This document shows positions 9,749 to 19,851 of a stretch of DNA of 64,000 nucleotides, piece by piece. The notes beneath the pieces were generated by a model. It was not told where the DNA came from. It saw nothing but the letters and a program-made list of their open reading frames with translations, and made no database searches. Source of the DNA: Azospirillum sp. OGB3 (GTDB lineage Bacteria; Pseudomonadota; Alphaproteobacteria; Azospirillales; Azospirillaceae); contig NZ_JACHYN010000002.1 of the NCBI RefSeq assembly GCF_014192915.1, positions 124,001-188,000 on the forward strand, read 5' to 3'. The number at the start of each line of letters is the position of its first letter. The first letter of the stretch is position 1. The position numbers and the translations under genes are program-made.

Positions 9749-10924
9749 ATGTCGCACATCACCCGCCGGCTGGTCTGGTTCCTCGGCGTCTCGCAGCTGC
9801 TGTGCTGGGGGATTTCCTATTACCTGATCGCCATCTTCGGGAACCCCATGGCCGCCGACCTGGGCCTGAGCCTGCCGGTGGCCTTCGGCGGCTTCACGGC
9901 GGCGCTGCTGGTCATGGGGGTGGTGTCGGGCAGCGTCGGGCGGGCCATCGACCGCTGGGGCGGGCGCCCGGTGATGGTCATCGGCTCGCTGCTGACGGCG
10001 GCGGGCTGCTTGGGGCTGGCCTCATCGACGGGGCTAGTGAGCTACTACGCCTCCTGGCTGGTGCTGGGTCTGGCGATGCGGACGAGCCTCTACGAGGCGG
10101 CCTTCGCCGCCCTGGCGCGGCTGGGCGGCCCGCTGGCGCGGGTGCCGATCTCGCAGATCACGCTGCTGGGCGGGCTGGCCTCGACGGTGCTGTGGCCGGT
10201 GGGGCAGGCGATGGCCGACGCCTGGGGCTGGCGCGGCGCCCTGGTCGCCTACGCCGTCATCGCGCTTCTGACGATCCCGCTGCACGCGGCCATCCCATCC
10301 GACCGCTATGTGCGCCCGCCGGTGCCCGCCGGGACGGAGCCCCCCGGACCCGCGGACCCGCGGCGGCGGGCCTGGGTGGCGCCCGTGTTCTACATGGTGA
10401 TGACCACGGCGGTCGGCGTGCTGACCTCGGCGATGTCGGCGCACATGATCGGCATCCTGGTCGGGCTGGGGGCGGCGCCCGCGGCGGCGGTGTGGATTTC
10501 CACGGTGCGCGGCGTCGGCCAGTCCTCGGCCCGGCTGTGCGAGGTGCTGTCCGGTGGGCGCCTGCATCCCACCGTCCTGGCGCTGCTCGCCTGCGGCCTG
10601 CTGCTGCCCGGCTTCATCATCGGTTTGTGGAGCGGCGCGGTGCTGGCCGCCGGAGTCGCCTTCTCCCTGCTGTTCGGAGCGGGGGCCGGGCTGGCGACGA
10701 TCGTGCGCGGCACGCTGCCGCTGGTGCTGTTCGATCCGCAGAGCTACGGGCGGACGGTCGGGCGGCTGCTGGTGCCGAGCTTCTACGCCGCCGCCCTGGC
10801 GCCGATGGGCTACGCGGTCATCATCGAGCGGGCCGGGGAGACGGCGGCGCTTCTGCTCTCCGCCGTCCTGGCGCTGGTGGCGGTGGGCGCGGCGGGGGTG
10901 CTGTGGGCGACCGCCCGCCGCTGA
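9749..10924 (+). CDS. MFS transporter
   Basis: A 391-residue major facilitator superfamily protein with about twelve hydrophobic segments. The loop between segments 2 and 3 carries an MFS-like pattern GSVGRAIDRWGGRPVMVIGS. A central hydrophilic stretch (DRYVRPPVPAGTEPPGPADP) separates the two halves. The substrate cannot be read from the sequence. It is divergent from a LysR regulator, with a 101-base gap, which suggests inducible export or uptake under that regulator. The ATG at 9749 starts directly before the first hydrophobic helix. Confidence 0.85.
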   Translation: MSHITRRLVWFLGVSQLLCWGISYYLIAIFGNPMAADLGLSLPVAFGGFTAALLVMGVVSGSVGRAIDRWGGRPVMVIGSLLTAAGCLGLASSTGLVSYYASWLVLGLAMRTSLYEAAFAALARLGGPLARVPISQITLLGGLASTVLWPVGQAMADAWGWRGALVAYAVIALLTIPLHAAIPSDRYVRPPVPAGTEPPGPADPRRRAWVAPVFYMVMTTAVGVLTSAMSAHMIGILVGLGAAPAAAVWISTVRGVGQSSARLCEVLSGGRLHPTVLALLACGLLLPGFIIGLWSGAVLAAGVAFSLLFGAGAGLATIVRGTLPLVLFDPQSYGRTVGRLLVPSFYAAALAPMGYAVIIERAGETAALLLSAVLALVAVGAAGVLWATARR

Positions 10925-10928
10925 GGAA

Positions 10929-11618
10929 TCAGTCGCCGCCGTTCAGGCGCTTGTTCCAGTCCTCGACGCCCTGGGTCAGCCGACGCTCGGCCAGCGTCCG
11001 CCACGTCTGGGCCAGCACCGGCAGCGAGGCCATCTCGGCCAGGGCGTCTTGGTTCTGCGTGTCCACATAGAGGACGTGCAGCAGCCGGGCGAGCGTCCAT
11101 TGCGGGTAGGGGCGCTCGACCAGGGCCAGCCGGTCGCCGGGGCCGATCTGGCCGGGTTCCGGCACGCGATAGTACCAGCCGGTGCGCCCGGTGGTCTGGA
11201 CGCGCTTGGCCATGTCGGGCACGGCGAAGCGGTGGTTCAGCTTCCAGCAGGGCTGGCGGGCCTGGGCGACTTCCAGCAGGGCGGTGCCGGCGCGGAAGCG
11301 GTCGCCGACGCAGACGTCGGCCTCGGTCAGGCCCAGCGTGGCGATGTTCTCGCCGAAGGCGCCGGGCTGGCCGAGCAGCGGCACGTCCCCGCCCAGCTCG
11401 TTCCGCCACGCCGGGTGGTGGTCCAGCGGGTAATGGTGGATGGCCTTGTCCGGCCCGCCATGGACGCGGCGGTCGGCTTGCTCGTCGTCGAGGAAACCTT
11501 CGGGGCCGACCGCGCGCGGGCCGTCCACCGGGAGCTTGGCGATGGCGCTGGTCCGCCCCGGCGGGCCGAAGGGGGCGGCCTTGCCGACGAGGACGGCGGT
11601 GATGGTGGTCTCGGTCAC
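10929..11618 (-). CDS. MOSC domain protein, YiiM-like
   Basis: A 229-residue MOSC-domain protein similar in layout to YiiM, linked in E. coli to resistance to N-hydroxylated base analogues through molybdenum-cofactor chemistry. Visible features are PVDGPRAVGPEGFLDDEQAD, HGGPDKAIHHYPLDHHPAW, GAFGENIATLGLTEADVCVG and the likely ligand Cys in ARQPCWKLNHRF. The GTG start at 11618 overlaps the alkA stop by four bases (GTGA), so it is coupled to the DNA glycosylase. That pairing fits a shared role in coping with damaged bases. Confidence 0.85.
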   Translation of the reverse strand: MTETTITAVLVGKAAPFGPPGRTSAIAKLPVDGPRAVGPEGFLDDEQADRRVHGGPDKAIHHYPLDHHPAWRNELGGDVPLLGQPGAFGENIATLGLTEADVCVGDRFRAGTALLEVAQARQPCWKLNHRFAVPDMAKRVQTTGRTGWYYRVPEPGQIGPGDRLALVERPYPQWTLARLLHVLYVDTQNQDALAEMASLPVLAQTWRTLAERRLTQGVEDWNKRLNGGD

Positions 11619-12268
11619 GGTGTCGTCTTTCCTTTGGGCGTCTTCTTGTTTTTGGCCGGTTTGAGGGCCCGGGCCTGTTCCTGCAGGGCCACGTAATGGT
11701 GCCAGACGAGCTGGGCGGCGAGGCTGCGGTGCGGGCGCCAGGGTTCGGCGACGGCGAGAAGCTGCGCCTGGGTCGGCTTCTCCGCCCAGCCCTTCAGCCG
11801 CTGCACGCCGAGCTGGATGGCGAGGTCGCCGACCGGCCAGATGTCCGGCCGGCCGAGCGCCATCATCAGGTAGATCTCGGCGGTCCACCGCCCGATGCCC
11901 TTCAGCGCGATCAGGGCGGCGATGGCCTCCTCGTCGTCCATTTTGTGAATGGCGTCGAAGTCCAGCCGGCCGTCCGCGACGGTCTGGGCCAGCCCGCGGG
12001 CGTAGCCGATCTTCTGGCGCGACAGGCCGCAGGCCCGCAGATCCTCGTCGGGCAGGGCCAGGATGGCGTCGGGCGTCACCGTCCCGACCATGGCCTGGAG
12101 CTTGGCCCACAGCGCCGCGGCGACCGTGGTGGACAGCTGCTGCTCGATGATCAGGCAGAGCAGGCCGGAGAAGCCGTCCGGGCGGCGGAAGTCGCGCACC
12201 GTCGGACCGCCGACGCGCAGGGACTCGGCGAAGATGGGATCGAGCGCGGAGAGATGGTCGATGGACAT
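11615..12268 (-). CDS. alkA: DNA-3-methyladenine glycosylase II (AlkA-type)
   Basis: A 217-residue HhH-GPD DNA glycosylase that removes alkylated bases. The helix-hairpin-helix is LKGIGRWTAEIYLMMALGRP at about 122-141, and the catalytic Asp is Asp148 in WPVGDLAIQ. It lacks the extra N-terminal domain of E. coli AlkA, so it resembles the shorter AlkA/MAG-like type. I chose the ATG at 12268. The upstream frame passes through a long hairpin and is not coding. It is followed by and coupled to the MOSC gene. Confidence 0.9.
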   Translation of the reverse strand: MSIDHLSALDPIFAESLRVGGPTVRDFRRPDGFSGLLCLIIEQQLSTTVAAALWAKLQAMVGTVTPDAILALPDEDLRACGLSRQKIGYARGLAQTVADGRLDFDAIHKMDDEEAIAALIALKGIGRWTAEIYLMMALGRPDIWPVGDLAIQLGVQRLKGWAEKPTQAQLLAVAEPWRPHRSLAAQLVWHHYVALQEQARALKPAKNKKTPKGKTTP

Positions 12269-12276
12269 GGTCGAAC

Positions 12277-12317
12277 GAAAATGGGGGATGCGCAGCGGTT
12301 GCGCATCCCCCATTTTC
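12277..12317. terminator. 18-base-pair perfect hairpin between purS and alkA
   Basis: GAAAATGGGGGATGCGCA pairs perfectly with TGCGCATCCCCCATTTTC around a five-base loop (GCGGT). The ends are A/T-rich on both sides, so it can terminate transcription on either strand. It most likely ends the purC-purS transcript just before alkA. Confidence 0.75.
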
Positions 12318-12360
12318 CGACAGGCAGGATTGAGCGCGGACGGCCTTGGGCCACCAGCTC

Positions 12361-12603
12361 TCAGGCCACCAGCTCGATCGCGTAATCTTCGATCACGGTG
12401 TTGGCCAGCAGCTTGCTGCACATGGCCTCGACCTCCTTGCGGGCGGCGGCCTCGTCGGTGCTCTTGAGCTGAAGCTCGATGACCTTGCCGGCGCGGACGT
12501 CCTCGACGCCGTCGAAGCCCAGCGTGTGCAGCGCGTGCGCGATGGCCTTGCCCTGGGGGTCGAGAACGCCGCGCTTGAGGGTGACGTGAACCTTCGCCTT
12601 CAT
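12361..12603 (-). CDS. purS: Phosphoribosylformylglycinamidine synthase subunit PurS
   Basis: An 80-residue PurS, the small dimeric subunit that holds PurQ and PurL together in FGAM synthetase. It starts MKAKVHVTLKRGVLDPQGKA, followed by LHTLGFDGVEDVRAGKVIEL, both diagnostic. It lies 47 bases downstream of purC on the same strand. A strong hairpin follows, so the purC-purS unit is separated from purQ-purL by about 3.9 kb of unrelated genes. Confidence 0.96.
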   Translation of the reverse strand: MKAKVHVTLKRGVLDPQGKAIAHALHTLGFDGVEDVRAGKVIELQLKSTDEAAARKEVEAMCSKLLANTVIEDYAIELVA

Positions 12604-12650
12604 CGGATGTCCGCTCGCTTGATGGTGCTGATGGGTTAGGGAAAAACTGA

Positions 12651-13415
<765 letters not shown>

Positions 13416-13480
13416 GAGAGATCGTCCAAAAACGTGTAGCCTGGGCCGATGGGTGACCGGTCCAGGGGATATGCACGAGT

Positions 13481-13509
13481 GATATAGCAAGCTGGCCCAG
13501 GGAACACAA
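13481..13509 (-). promoter_or_regulatory. purC promoter
   Basis: Read on the minus strand, TTGTGT (13509-13504) is followed after 17 bases by TATATC (13486-13481), a good sigma-70-type pair about 66 bases upstream of the purC ATG. Confidence 0.6.
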
Positions 13510-13530
13510 TGCGCGGGGGCTGCTGCGGCC

Positions 13531-14304
13531 TCACCCCAGGGAGACGGGCTGCCACGGCGCCTCGTGGGGGCGGCCGGCGGCGAAGTGCCAAACCGGGTCG
13601 AGGTCCGGGCGCTCGACGGCGGGCAGGGCGATCAGCGCGCTCGACACCGTGCCGAAACCGGTGGGCAGCAGGAAGTTCATCGCCCCGCGCTCGCCCCGCT
13701 CGCCGTCGTCCCAGATGCGGCTCGCCAGCAGCTCCGGCCAGCCGCCCCAAAGGTCCCCGGCCCGCTCCGGGTCGGGCGGTGCGGCGTGCCGGAAGAGGGG
13801 CAGGTACTGGGCCTGCCGCGGGTCCTCCGTCACGTCGTCCAGATCGCTGGCGGTGACCATGTGCATGCCTGCAGGGATCTCGATCATCTCCGGGCGGTTG
13901 CGCGGGGAGGGGCCGCGGTGGACGAGCAGCCGGGCGTCGCGGTTGTCGGCGATCAGCAGGTTGAAGGGGCGGTAGGCCCGCGTGTCGAGCTGCGCCATGG
14001 CCAGCGCCGCCTCCGCCGCGTCGGCGAAATCCAGCGCGTCGAGCACCAGCTCCCCGCGCGAGCGCTTGCCGGCCTCCGGCCCCAGCGTGCCCATGCGGTT
14101 CAGCACGGCGGCCACGACGCCCTCGTCGTTCATGCCCAGCCAGGAGCCGCCGGCAAGCTCGTCCAGCCCGGCGACGACGTTGGGGCGGTCCGGCCAATGG
14201 CGCGCCGGCGCCTTCCAGGGCCGTCCGGCCATCTCGTCGCGGTTGGCGCCCAGGATCAGGGGCCACGTTGCGTCCGGTCGTCGCAGGAGGATCACGCTGC
14301 ACAT
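13531..14304 (-). CDS. NRDE family (TANGO2-like) protein
   Basis: A 257-residue member of the NRDE/TANGO2 family, named for the N-terminal motif seen here as ANRDE at 19-23. The family starts with Cys2, as here (MCSVILL), which hints at an N-terminal nucleophile-type fold. Function is unsettled; the eukaryotic relative is linked to haem or lipid handling. [21 protein letters not shown] is another family segment. It lies between the divergent zeta-inhibitor gene and purC, with a gap to purC that holds the purC promoter. Confidence 0.87.
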   Translation of the reverse strand: MCSVILLRRPDATWPLILGANRDEMAGRPWKAPARHWPDRPNVVAGLDELAGGSWLGMNDEGVVAAVLNRMGTLGPEAGKRSRGELVLDALDFADAAEAALAMAQLDTRAYRPFNLLIADNRDARLLVHRGPSPRNRPEMIEIPAGMHMVTASDLDDVTEDPRQAQYLPLFRHAAPPDPERAGDLWGGWPELLASRIWDDGERGERGAMNFLLPTGFGTVSSALIALPAVERPDLDPVWHFAAGRPHEAPWQPVSLG

Positions 14305-14456
14305 GGGGAATCTTGCCTTCCGCTTCCCTCTTGGGTATGTCGCCGCACGCCGGATTCGCCGATTGGCCGGTGGGTGGGGGCGATGACGACGCCCGTTCCA
14401 CCGGCTATATAGTCTTGTATCTGGGAGCGCAAAACCAATCCAAGGAGCCGGGTCCC

Positions 14457-14777
14457 ATGACGACCTTCGACGAGCGCGAGAGGGCCTTCGAGAACAAGTT
14501 CCAGCACGACCAGGACCTGCTCTTCAGGATTCGCGCGCGCCGCGACCGGCTGGCGGGACTCTGGGCCGCGGGCCTGCTGGGCCTGACGGGGGGCGAGGCC
14601 AACGCCTATGTCCGCCAGATCATCGACGCCGACATCGCGGCCACCGGTCCGCACGACGTCCGCGACCGTCTGGCCGCCGACCTGCACGCCAGGGGCGTCG
14701 ACATTTCCGACCACCGCGTGGAGAAGGAACTGGCCCGTCTGCTGGACGTCGCCCGGCAGCAGGTGCACGCGGAGTAG
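14457..14777 (+). CDS. ATP synthase zeta inhibitor (DUF1476)
   Basis: A 106-residue DUF1476 protein. The family includes the zeta subunit that inhibits the F1-ATPase of Paracoccus and other alphaproteobacteria. Features are the start TTFDERERAFENKFQHDQ, LFRIRARRDRLAGLWAAGLL and a C-terminal helical bundle. AAGGAG lies about nine bases upstream of the ATG at 14457. It lies beside purB and the purine genes, where it is commonly found in alphaproteobacteria. The inhibitor role is inferred from the family. Confidence 0.9.
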   Translation: MTTFDERERAFENKFQHDQDLLFRIRARRDRLAGLWAAGLLGLTGGEANAYVRQIIDADIAATGPHDVRDRLAADLHARGVDISDHRVEKELARLLDVARQQVHAE

Positions 14778-14801
14778 AATTCTAGGGTGGGGGAGGTTAT
14801 T

Positions 14802-14913
14802 GCCCCCTCCCTAGCCCTCCCCCGCTAGCGCAGGGGAGGGGATAAAAACTCCCTCTCCTGCGCTAGCGGGGGAGGGAAGGGGCCCGCGGCGAAGCCGTGG
14901 GAAGGGTGGGGGC
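14802..14913. repeat. Palindromic repeat family A, copy 2
   Basis: About 112 bases, closely matching 5408-5517, including the arms CCCTCCCCCGCTAGCGCAGG and CTGCGCTAGCGGGGGAGGG and the GGGGCCCGCGGCGAAGCC part. It sits between the convergent zeta-inhibitor and purB genes. Confidence 0.87.
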
Positions 14914-14939
14914 ACCGAAGACCGAAGCCCCCCAAACCC

Positions 14940-16235
14940 TCACTCCCCGAACACGCGCTTGAACACCATGTCGACGTTCTTCGTGTGGTAGGTCATGTCG
15001 AACATCGGGGCCAGCGTCTCGCGGGAGATGTGCTTCGCCACGTCGGCGTCCGACGACAGCAGGTCGAGGAAGTTGCCGCCCTTCTCCCACACCTGCATGG
15101 CGTTGCGCTGCACCGCCTTGTAGCTGTCCTCGCGGCTCATCCCGGCCTGGGTCAGGGCCAGCAGGACGCGCTGCGAGAAGACCAGGCCGCCCAGGTCGTC
15201 CAGGTTCTTCTGCATGCGCTCCGGATAGACCACCAGCTTGTCCATCATGCCGGTCAGGCGGGCCAGCGCGAAGTCCAGAGTCACCGTGGCGTCGGGGCCG
15301 AACATGCGCTCGACCGAGCTGTGGGAGATGTCGCGCTCGTGCCACAGGGCGACGTTCTCCAGCGCCGGGACGACGGCGGCGCGGACGATGCGCGCCAGAC
15401 CGGTCAGGTTCTCCGACAGCACCGGGTTGCGCTTGTGCGGCATCGCCGAGGAGCCCTTCTGGCCCGGATGGAAATACTCCTCCGCCTCGCGCACCTCGGT
15501 GCGCTGCAGGTGGCGGATCTCCACGGCCAGATTCTCGATCGACGAGGCGATGACGCCCAGAACCGAGAAGTAGAAGGCGTGGCGGTCGCGCGGGATGACC
15601 TGGGTGGACACCGGTTCCGGCGTCAGCCCCATCTTGGCGGCGACGTGCTGCTCCACCCGCGGGTCGATGTTGGCGAAGGTGCCGACCGCGCCCGAGATGG
15701 CGCAGGTGGCGATGTCGGCGCGCGCCTGGACCAGACGCTCGCGCCCGCGGGCGAAGGCGGCGTAATGGCCGGCCAGCTTCAGGCCGAAGGTCGTCGGCTC
15801 GGCGTGGATGCCGTGGCTGCGCCCGATGGTGACGGTGTCCTTGTGCTCGTAGGCGCGGCGCTTCAGCACGGCCAGCAGCTTGTCCATGTCGTCGAGCAGC
15901 AGGTCGGCGGCCTGGGTCATCTGCACGGCGAGGCAGGTGTCCAGCACGTCCGACGAGGTCATGCCCTGGTGGACGAAACGCGCCTCCGGCCCGACATGCT
16001 CGGCAAGGTTGGTCAGGAAGGCGATGACGTCGTGGCGGGTCTCCCGCTCGATCTCGTCGATGCGGTCGATCTCCCACTTGCCGCGCTCCCACACGGCGGC
16101 GGCGGCCTCCTTCGGGATGACCCCCAGCTCCGCCTGCGCGTCGCAGGCGTGCGCCTCGATCTCGAACCAGATGCGGAACCGGTTCTCCGGCTCCCAGATG
16201 CGGGCCATTTCGGGGCGGGTGTAGCGGGGGATCAT
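14940..16235 (-). CDS. purB: Adenylosuccinate lyase PurB
   Basis: This 431-residue enzyme splits SAICAR to AICAR and adenylosuccinate to AMP. The fumarase-superfamily signature GSSAMPHKRNP is intact, with the earlier active-site segments HQGMTSSDVLDT and GRSHGIHAEPTTFGLK. I chose the ATG at 16235 (MIPRYTRPEMARIW), the usual start of the family; the frame is open 43 codons further without homology. It is the first purine gene in the leftward series. Confidence 0.97.
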   Translation of the reverse strand: MIPRYTRPEMARIWEPENRFRIWFEIEAHACDAQAELGVIPKEAAAAVWERGKWEIDRIDEIERETRHDVIAFLTNLAEHVGPEARFVHQGMTSSDVLDTCLAVQMTQAADLLLDDMDKLLAVLKRRAYEHKDTVTIGRSHGIHAEPTTFGLKLAGHYAAFARGRERLVQARADIATCAISGAVGTFANIDPRVEQHVAAKMGLTPEPVSTQVIPRDRHAFYFSVLGVIASSIENLAVEIRHLQRTEVREAEEYFHPGQKGSSAMPHKRNPVLSENLTGLARIVRAAVVPALENVALWHERDISHSSVERMFGPDATVTLDFALARLTGMMDKLVVYPERMQKNLDDLGGLVFSQRVLLALTQAGMSREDSYKAVQRNAMQVWEKGGNFLDLLSSDADVAKHISRETLAPMFDMTYHTKNVDMVFKRVFGE

Positions 16236-16558
16236 CGGACTCTCCGGGGGTGGCGGACCTGAACGCTTCGGCGGCGGGCGGGGGCGCATCGGGACTTTGC
16301 CGCGGCGGAAACGGCCCCCTGTTGCTCGCGCGCGGGACCATAACCGCGCCGGACGGCGCTGCAAAGCCCCTTCGCGGTCCCGCCGGGCGCGGGGTGTGCG
16401 TCACAAGGTTATCCAGGGCAGGCTGGTCTTCTCGGAAAAATCGCAAAGACTGGCAATTCGTCGCGCCGGCTTCTTCACCTTGATCTTGCCGAGTCCCTGT
16501 CACGCGCACTAATGATTTACACGGTGCGCCGCGGACGGGCTAAGCCGGGCGTGGTTCC

Positions 16559-16565
16559 AGGAGGG
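16559..16565 (+). promoter_or_regulatory. Strong RBS selecting a TTG start
   Basis: AGGAGGG ends six bases before the TTG at 16572. The in-frame ATG at 16512 has no such site, so the TTG is the better start of the large GGDEF-EAL gene. Confidence 0.6.
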
Positions 16566-16571
16566 CTTTCC

Positions 16572-19500
16572 TTGTCCGATCCGATCGCCGAGTTGATGCG
16601 CGAGCCGTCCCGGACTTCGGACGAGAGGCAGCTTTACCGTCTCCAGTTCCTGGCCTCCCTGTTTCTGGTCGCCGCGGTGGTGGTGGGCCTCGGCGCCTAT
16701 TTCATCTGGCAGCACCGGCTGGATTTCGAAGCCGACCTGAAGCAGACCGAATCCCGCTACCGCGAGGAGCAGCGGCGGACCCTGCAGGAGGAGCTGGAGA
16801 ACGCGCGCTCCTATCTCGCCTACATGCGGTCGCGCACCGAGCCGCTGCTGCGCGCCGAACTCCGCGCCAAGGTGGACGAGGCCTACGGCATCGCCTGGAC
16901 CATCTACGAGCGCGAGAAGGAGTATCTGCCGGAAGTCTCGATCCGGCAGTCGATCAAGGAAACCCTGCGGCCCCTGCGCTTCTTCGGCGGGCGCGGCTAC
17001 TACTTCATCGACGACCTGCAGGGCACCTGCGTGCTGCTGCCCACCGACCCGCAGCGGGAGGGCAGCTCGCTGCTCGACAACCACGACGACCAGGGGCGCC
17101 CGATCATGCGCAACCTGATCCGCGCCGTGGACGATCCGGAAATGCAGGGCTTCACCCGCTACCGCTGGTACGCGCCCGGCAACCCGCACAGCATGTCCGA
17201 CAAGTTCGCCTATGTCCGCCGCTTCGAACCGTTCAACTGGCTGATCGGCACCGGCGACTACGTCGCCGCCGTGGAGGAGAAGCTCCAGCACGAGACGCTG
17301 GAGCGGCTGCGCGCCCGGCGCTTCGGGGATTCGGGCTTCATCGCCGTCCTGCGGGAGGATGGCGAGGTGCTGCTCTCCCCGACCTCACCGGCGGCGGAGG
17401 GCAAGAACGCGCGCGACCTGCCCTGGGAGACCGAGCGGGACCTGGTCACCCGCCTGCTGGAGGCCGGGCTGTCGGGCGGCGGGGAATTGCGCTTCGATTG
17501 GGTGCATCCGGTGACCGGGCGCCCGGCGCCGAAACTGTCCTACGCCATGGCGCCGGACGTCTGGGGGTGGGTGCTGGTCGCCGGCTTCTACGCCGATGAT
17601 CTCGACGCGGTGCTGGAGCAGCGGCAGGCGGAGATCGGTGCCGGCATGAAGAAGCGCATCCTGACCACGGTGGCGGTTCTGGCGCTGGCGCTGGGCGCTT
17701 CGGCCTGGGTGTCCTGGCTGGTCACCGGCTGGGTGCGCCGCATCGTTCGCGGCTACCAGTCCAACATGCGGGAGAGCGACAGCATGCTGCGCGAGCGGGC
17801 GCGGCAGCTCTACCTCGCCAACTTCTTCGTCGACCATGTGTCCGAGATCGTCGTGCTGGCGGATTCGGAGCTGCGCATCGCCTACGTCAACCCCTTCGGC
17901 TGTGCCGCGCTGGGCGCCCCGCTGGCCGGTCTGGCCGGCGGCCATGCCGACCTTCTGGAGCGCTTCCGCGACGCGGCGGCCGAGGCGTCGGCCCATTACG
18001 AGACGCTCTACCGCGCCCGTGACGGGCGGACGCTGGAACTGGAGGTGACGGCCAGCCGCGTCACCTACGAGGGCGACGCCTATTACTGCGCCATCGCCCG
18101 CGATATCTCCGAGCGCAAGCGCGCCGAGTGGGAGCTGCGGCTGTCCGCCAAGGTGTTCGACAACGCCGCCGAGGGCATGGTCGTCACCAATGAGAAGAAC
18201 CGCATCGTCGCGGTCAACGACGCCTTCTGCCGCATCACCGGCTACAGCCGCGAGGAGGTGATCGGCGGCGATCCGGCCATGCTCGCTTCCGGCCGGCAGG
18301 ACGGCGCCTTCTACGCCGAGATGTGGGTGAAGCTGAAGGAGGAGGGCCACTGGTCCGGCGAGATCTGGAACAAGCGCAAGTCCGGCGAGGTCTATCCGGA
18401 GTGGCTCAGCATCCAGATGGTGCGCAACGAGGCGGGGGAGGCCGTCAACTACATCGCCGCCTTCTCCGACATCACCGAGAAGCGCGCCCAGGAGGAGCGC
18501 ATCCGGCATCTGGCGCAGTACGACTTCCTGACCGACCTGCCCAACCGCTTCCTGCTGCGCGACCGGCTGGAGCGTGCGATGCTCGCCGCCGACCGGCACG
18601 GCACCAAGGTGGGGCTGCTGTTCGTCGATCTGGACCGGTTCAAGACCATCAACGACAGCCTGGGGCACGGCGTCGGCGACCGGTTGCTGCGCGCGGTGGG
18701 GGCGCGGCTGCTGGAGACGGTGCGGGCCAGCGATACCGTCAGCCGCCAGGGCGGCGACGAGTTCGTCATCCTCGTTAACGACCTGGATGGTCCCGACGCG
18801 GCCTGCGCGGTGGCCCGCAAGGTGCTGCGCGCGATGACCGACTCCTTCCCGGTGGACGGGCACGAGCTGCAAATCTCCCCGTCCATCGGCATCGCGCTCT
18901 ATCCCGACGACGCGACCACCATCGACGCGCTCCTGAAATGCGCGGACATGGCGATGTACGCCGCCAAGGAGGCGGGGCGCGCCAACCACCAGTTCTTCAC
19001 GCCGGCGCTGAACAAGCGGGCGTCGGAGCGGATGTGGCTGGAGAGCAACCTGCGCCACGCCCTGGCCGACAACGAGCTGGAGCTGCATTTCCAACCGCAG
19101 TTCGCGGTGGACGGCCGCCGTCTGGTGGGGGCGGAGGGCCTGCTGCGCTGGCGCCGCCGCGACGGCACGATGATCCCGCCCGGCCAGTTCATCCCGGTGG
19201 CCGAGGACACCGGCCTGATCCAGCCGATCGGCGACTGGGTGCTGGGCGAGGCCTGCCGCCGCGCCGCCGACCTGCTCGCCCGCGGCCATCCGCTGCTGAT
19301 CGCCATCAACCTGTCGGCGGTGCAGCTGCGCCGCCCCGGTCTGGCCGACCGCGTGGCCTTCTGGCTGGACGCCTACAAGGTGCCGGCCCGCTGCCTGGAG
19401 CTGGAGGTGACGGAAAGCGTCCTGATGGACGAGTCCGACATGGTGACCGGCACCTTCGCCCGGCTGCGCGAGATGGGGGTGGCGCTGGCCATCGACGATT

Positions 19501-19826
19501 TCGGCACCGGCTATTCCAGCCTCAGCTATCTGAAGCGCTTCCGCGTCGACAAGCTGAAGATCGACCGCTCCTTCGTCACCAGCCTGACCGACGGCTCCGA
19601 CGGCGGGGCCATCGCCGAGGCGATCATCGGCATGGCGCGCTCGCTGCGCATGCAGACCCTGGCCGAGGGGGTGGAGACGGAGGAGCAGTTCGGCGGGCTG
19701 GCCCGGCTGGGCTGCGACCAGATCCAGGGCTATCTGCTGGGCCGCCCCATGCCCTACGACGATTTCGTGGCCTTCATCGCCCGCCATGCCGACTCCCCGG
19801 AGGTGGTCGGGGAGGCGGTCGGCTGA
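16572..19826 (+). CDS. Cache-PAS-PAS-GGDEF-EAL signalling protein
   Basis: This 1084-residue membrane protein makes or breaks cyclic di-GMP in response to an extracellular signal. A membrane helix (about 23-46) and a second one (about 362-384) bracket a periplasmic Cache-type sensor. Two PAS domains (about 413-525 and 530-650), GGDEF and EAL follow. The GGDEF motif is intact at 727-731, with an inhibitory RxxD site (RASD, 718-721). The EAL motif reads EGL (855-857), but the other catalytic residues look intact: NLSAVQL, ELEVTES, AIDDFGTGYSS, KLKIDRSFV, LAEGVET and QGYLLGRP. It stands alone, divergent from purB. Its net direction cannot be told from sequence. Confidence 0.93.
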   Translation: MSDPIAELMREPSRTSDERQLYRLQFLASLFLVAAVVVGLGAYFIWQHRLDFEADLKQTESRYREEQRRTLQEELENARSYLAYMRSRTEPLLRAELRAKVDEAYGIAWTIYEREKEYLPEVSIRQSIKETLRPLRFFGGRGYYFIDDLQGTCVLLPTDPQREGSSLLDNHDDQGRPIMRNLIRAVDDPEMQGFTRYRWYAPGNPHSMSDKFAYVRRFEPFNWLIGTGDYVAAVEEKLQHETLERLRARRFGDSGFIAVLREDGEVLLSPTSPAAEGKNARDLPWETERDLVTRLLEAGLSGGGELRFDWVHPVTGRPAPKLSYAMAPDVWGWVLVAGFYADDLDAVLEQRQAEIGAGMKKRILTTVAVLALALGASAWVSWLVTGWVRRIVRGYQSNMRESDSMLRERARQLYLANFFVDHVSEIVVLADSELRIAYVNPFGCAALGAPLAGLAGGHADLLERFRDAAAEASAHYETLYRARDGRTLELEVTASRVTYEGDAYYCAIARDISERKRAEWELRLSAKVFDNAAEGMVVTNEKNRIVAVNDAFCRITGYSREEVIGGDPAMLASGRQDGAFYAEMWVKLKEEGHWSGEIWNKRKSGEVYPEWLSIQMVRNEAGEAVNYIAAFSDITEKRAQEERIRHLAQYDFLTDLPNRFLLRDRLERAMLAADRHGTKVGLLFVDLDRFKTINDSLGHGVGDRLLRAVGARLLETVRASDTVSRQGGDEFVILVNDLDGPDAACAVARKVLRAMTDSFPVDGHELQISPSIGIALYPDDATTIDALLKCADMAMYAAKEAGRANHQFFTPALNKRASERMWLESNLRHALADNELELHFQPQFAVDGRRLVGAEGLLRWRRRDGTMIPPGQFIPVAEDTGLIQPIGDWVLGEACRRAADLLARGHPLLIAINLSAVQLRRPGLADRVAFWLDAYKVPARCLELEVTESVLMDESDMVTGTFARLREMGVALAIDDFGTGYSSLSYLKRFRVDKLKIDRSFVTSLTDGSDGGAIAEAIIGMARSLRMQTLAEGVETEEQFGGLARLGCDQIQGYLLGRPMPYDDFVAFIARHADSPEVVGEAVG

Positions 19827-19851
19827 CGGGCGATGCGCCGCGAGCGCGGTG

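Noticed and set aside
9749..10924. MFS gene as part of the purine operon
   Set aside because: It is divergent from its own LysR regulator and on the opposite strand to the pur genes.
17385..19787. 800-codon minus-strand frame
   Set aside because: Antisense to the GGDEF-EAL gene with the same type of shadow composition.
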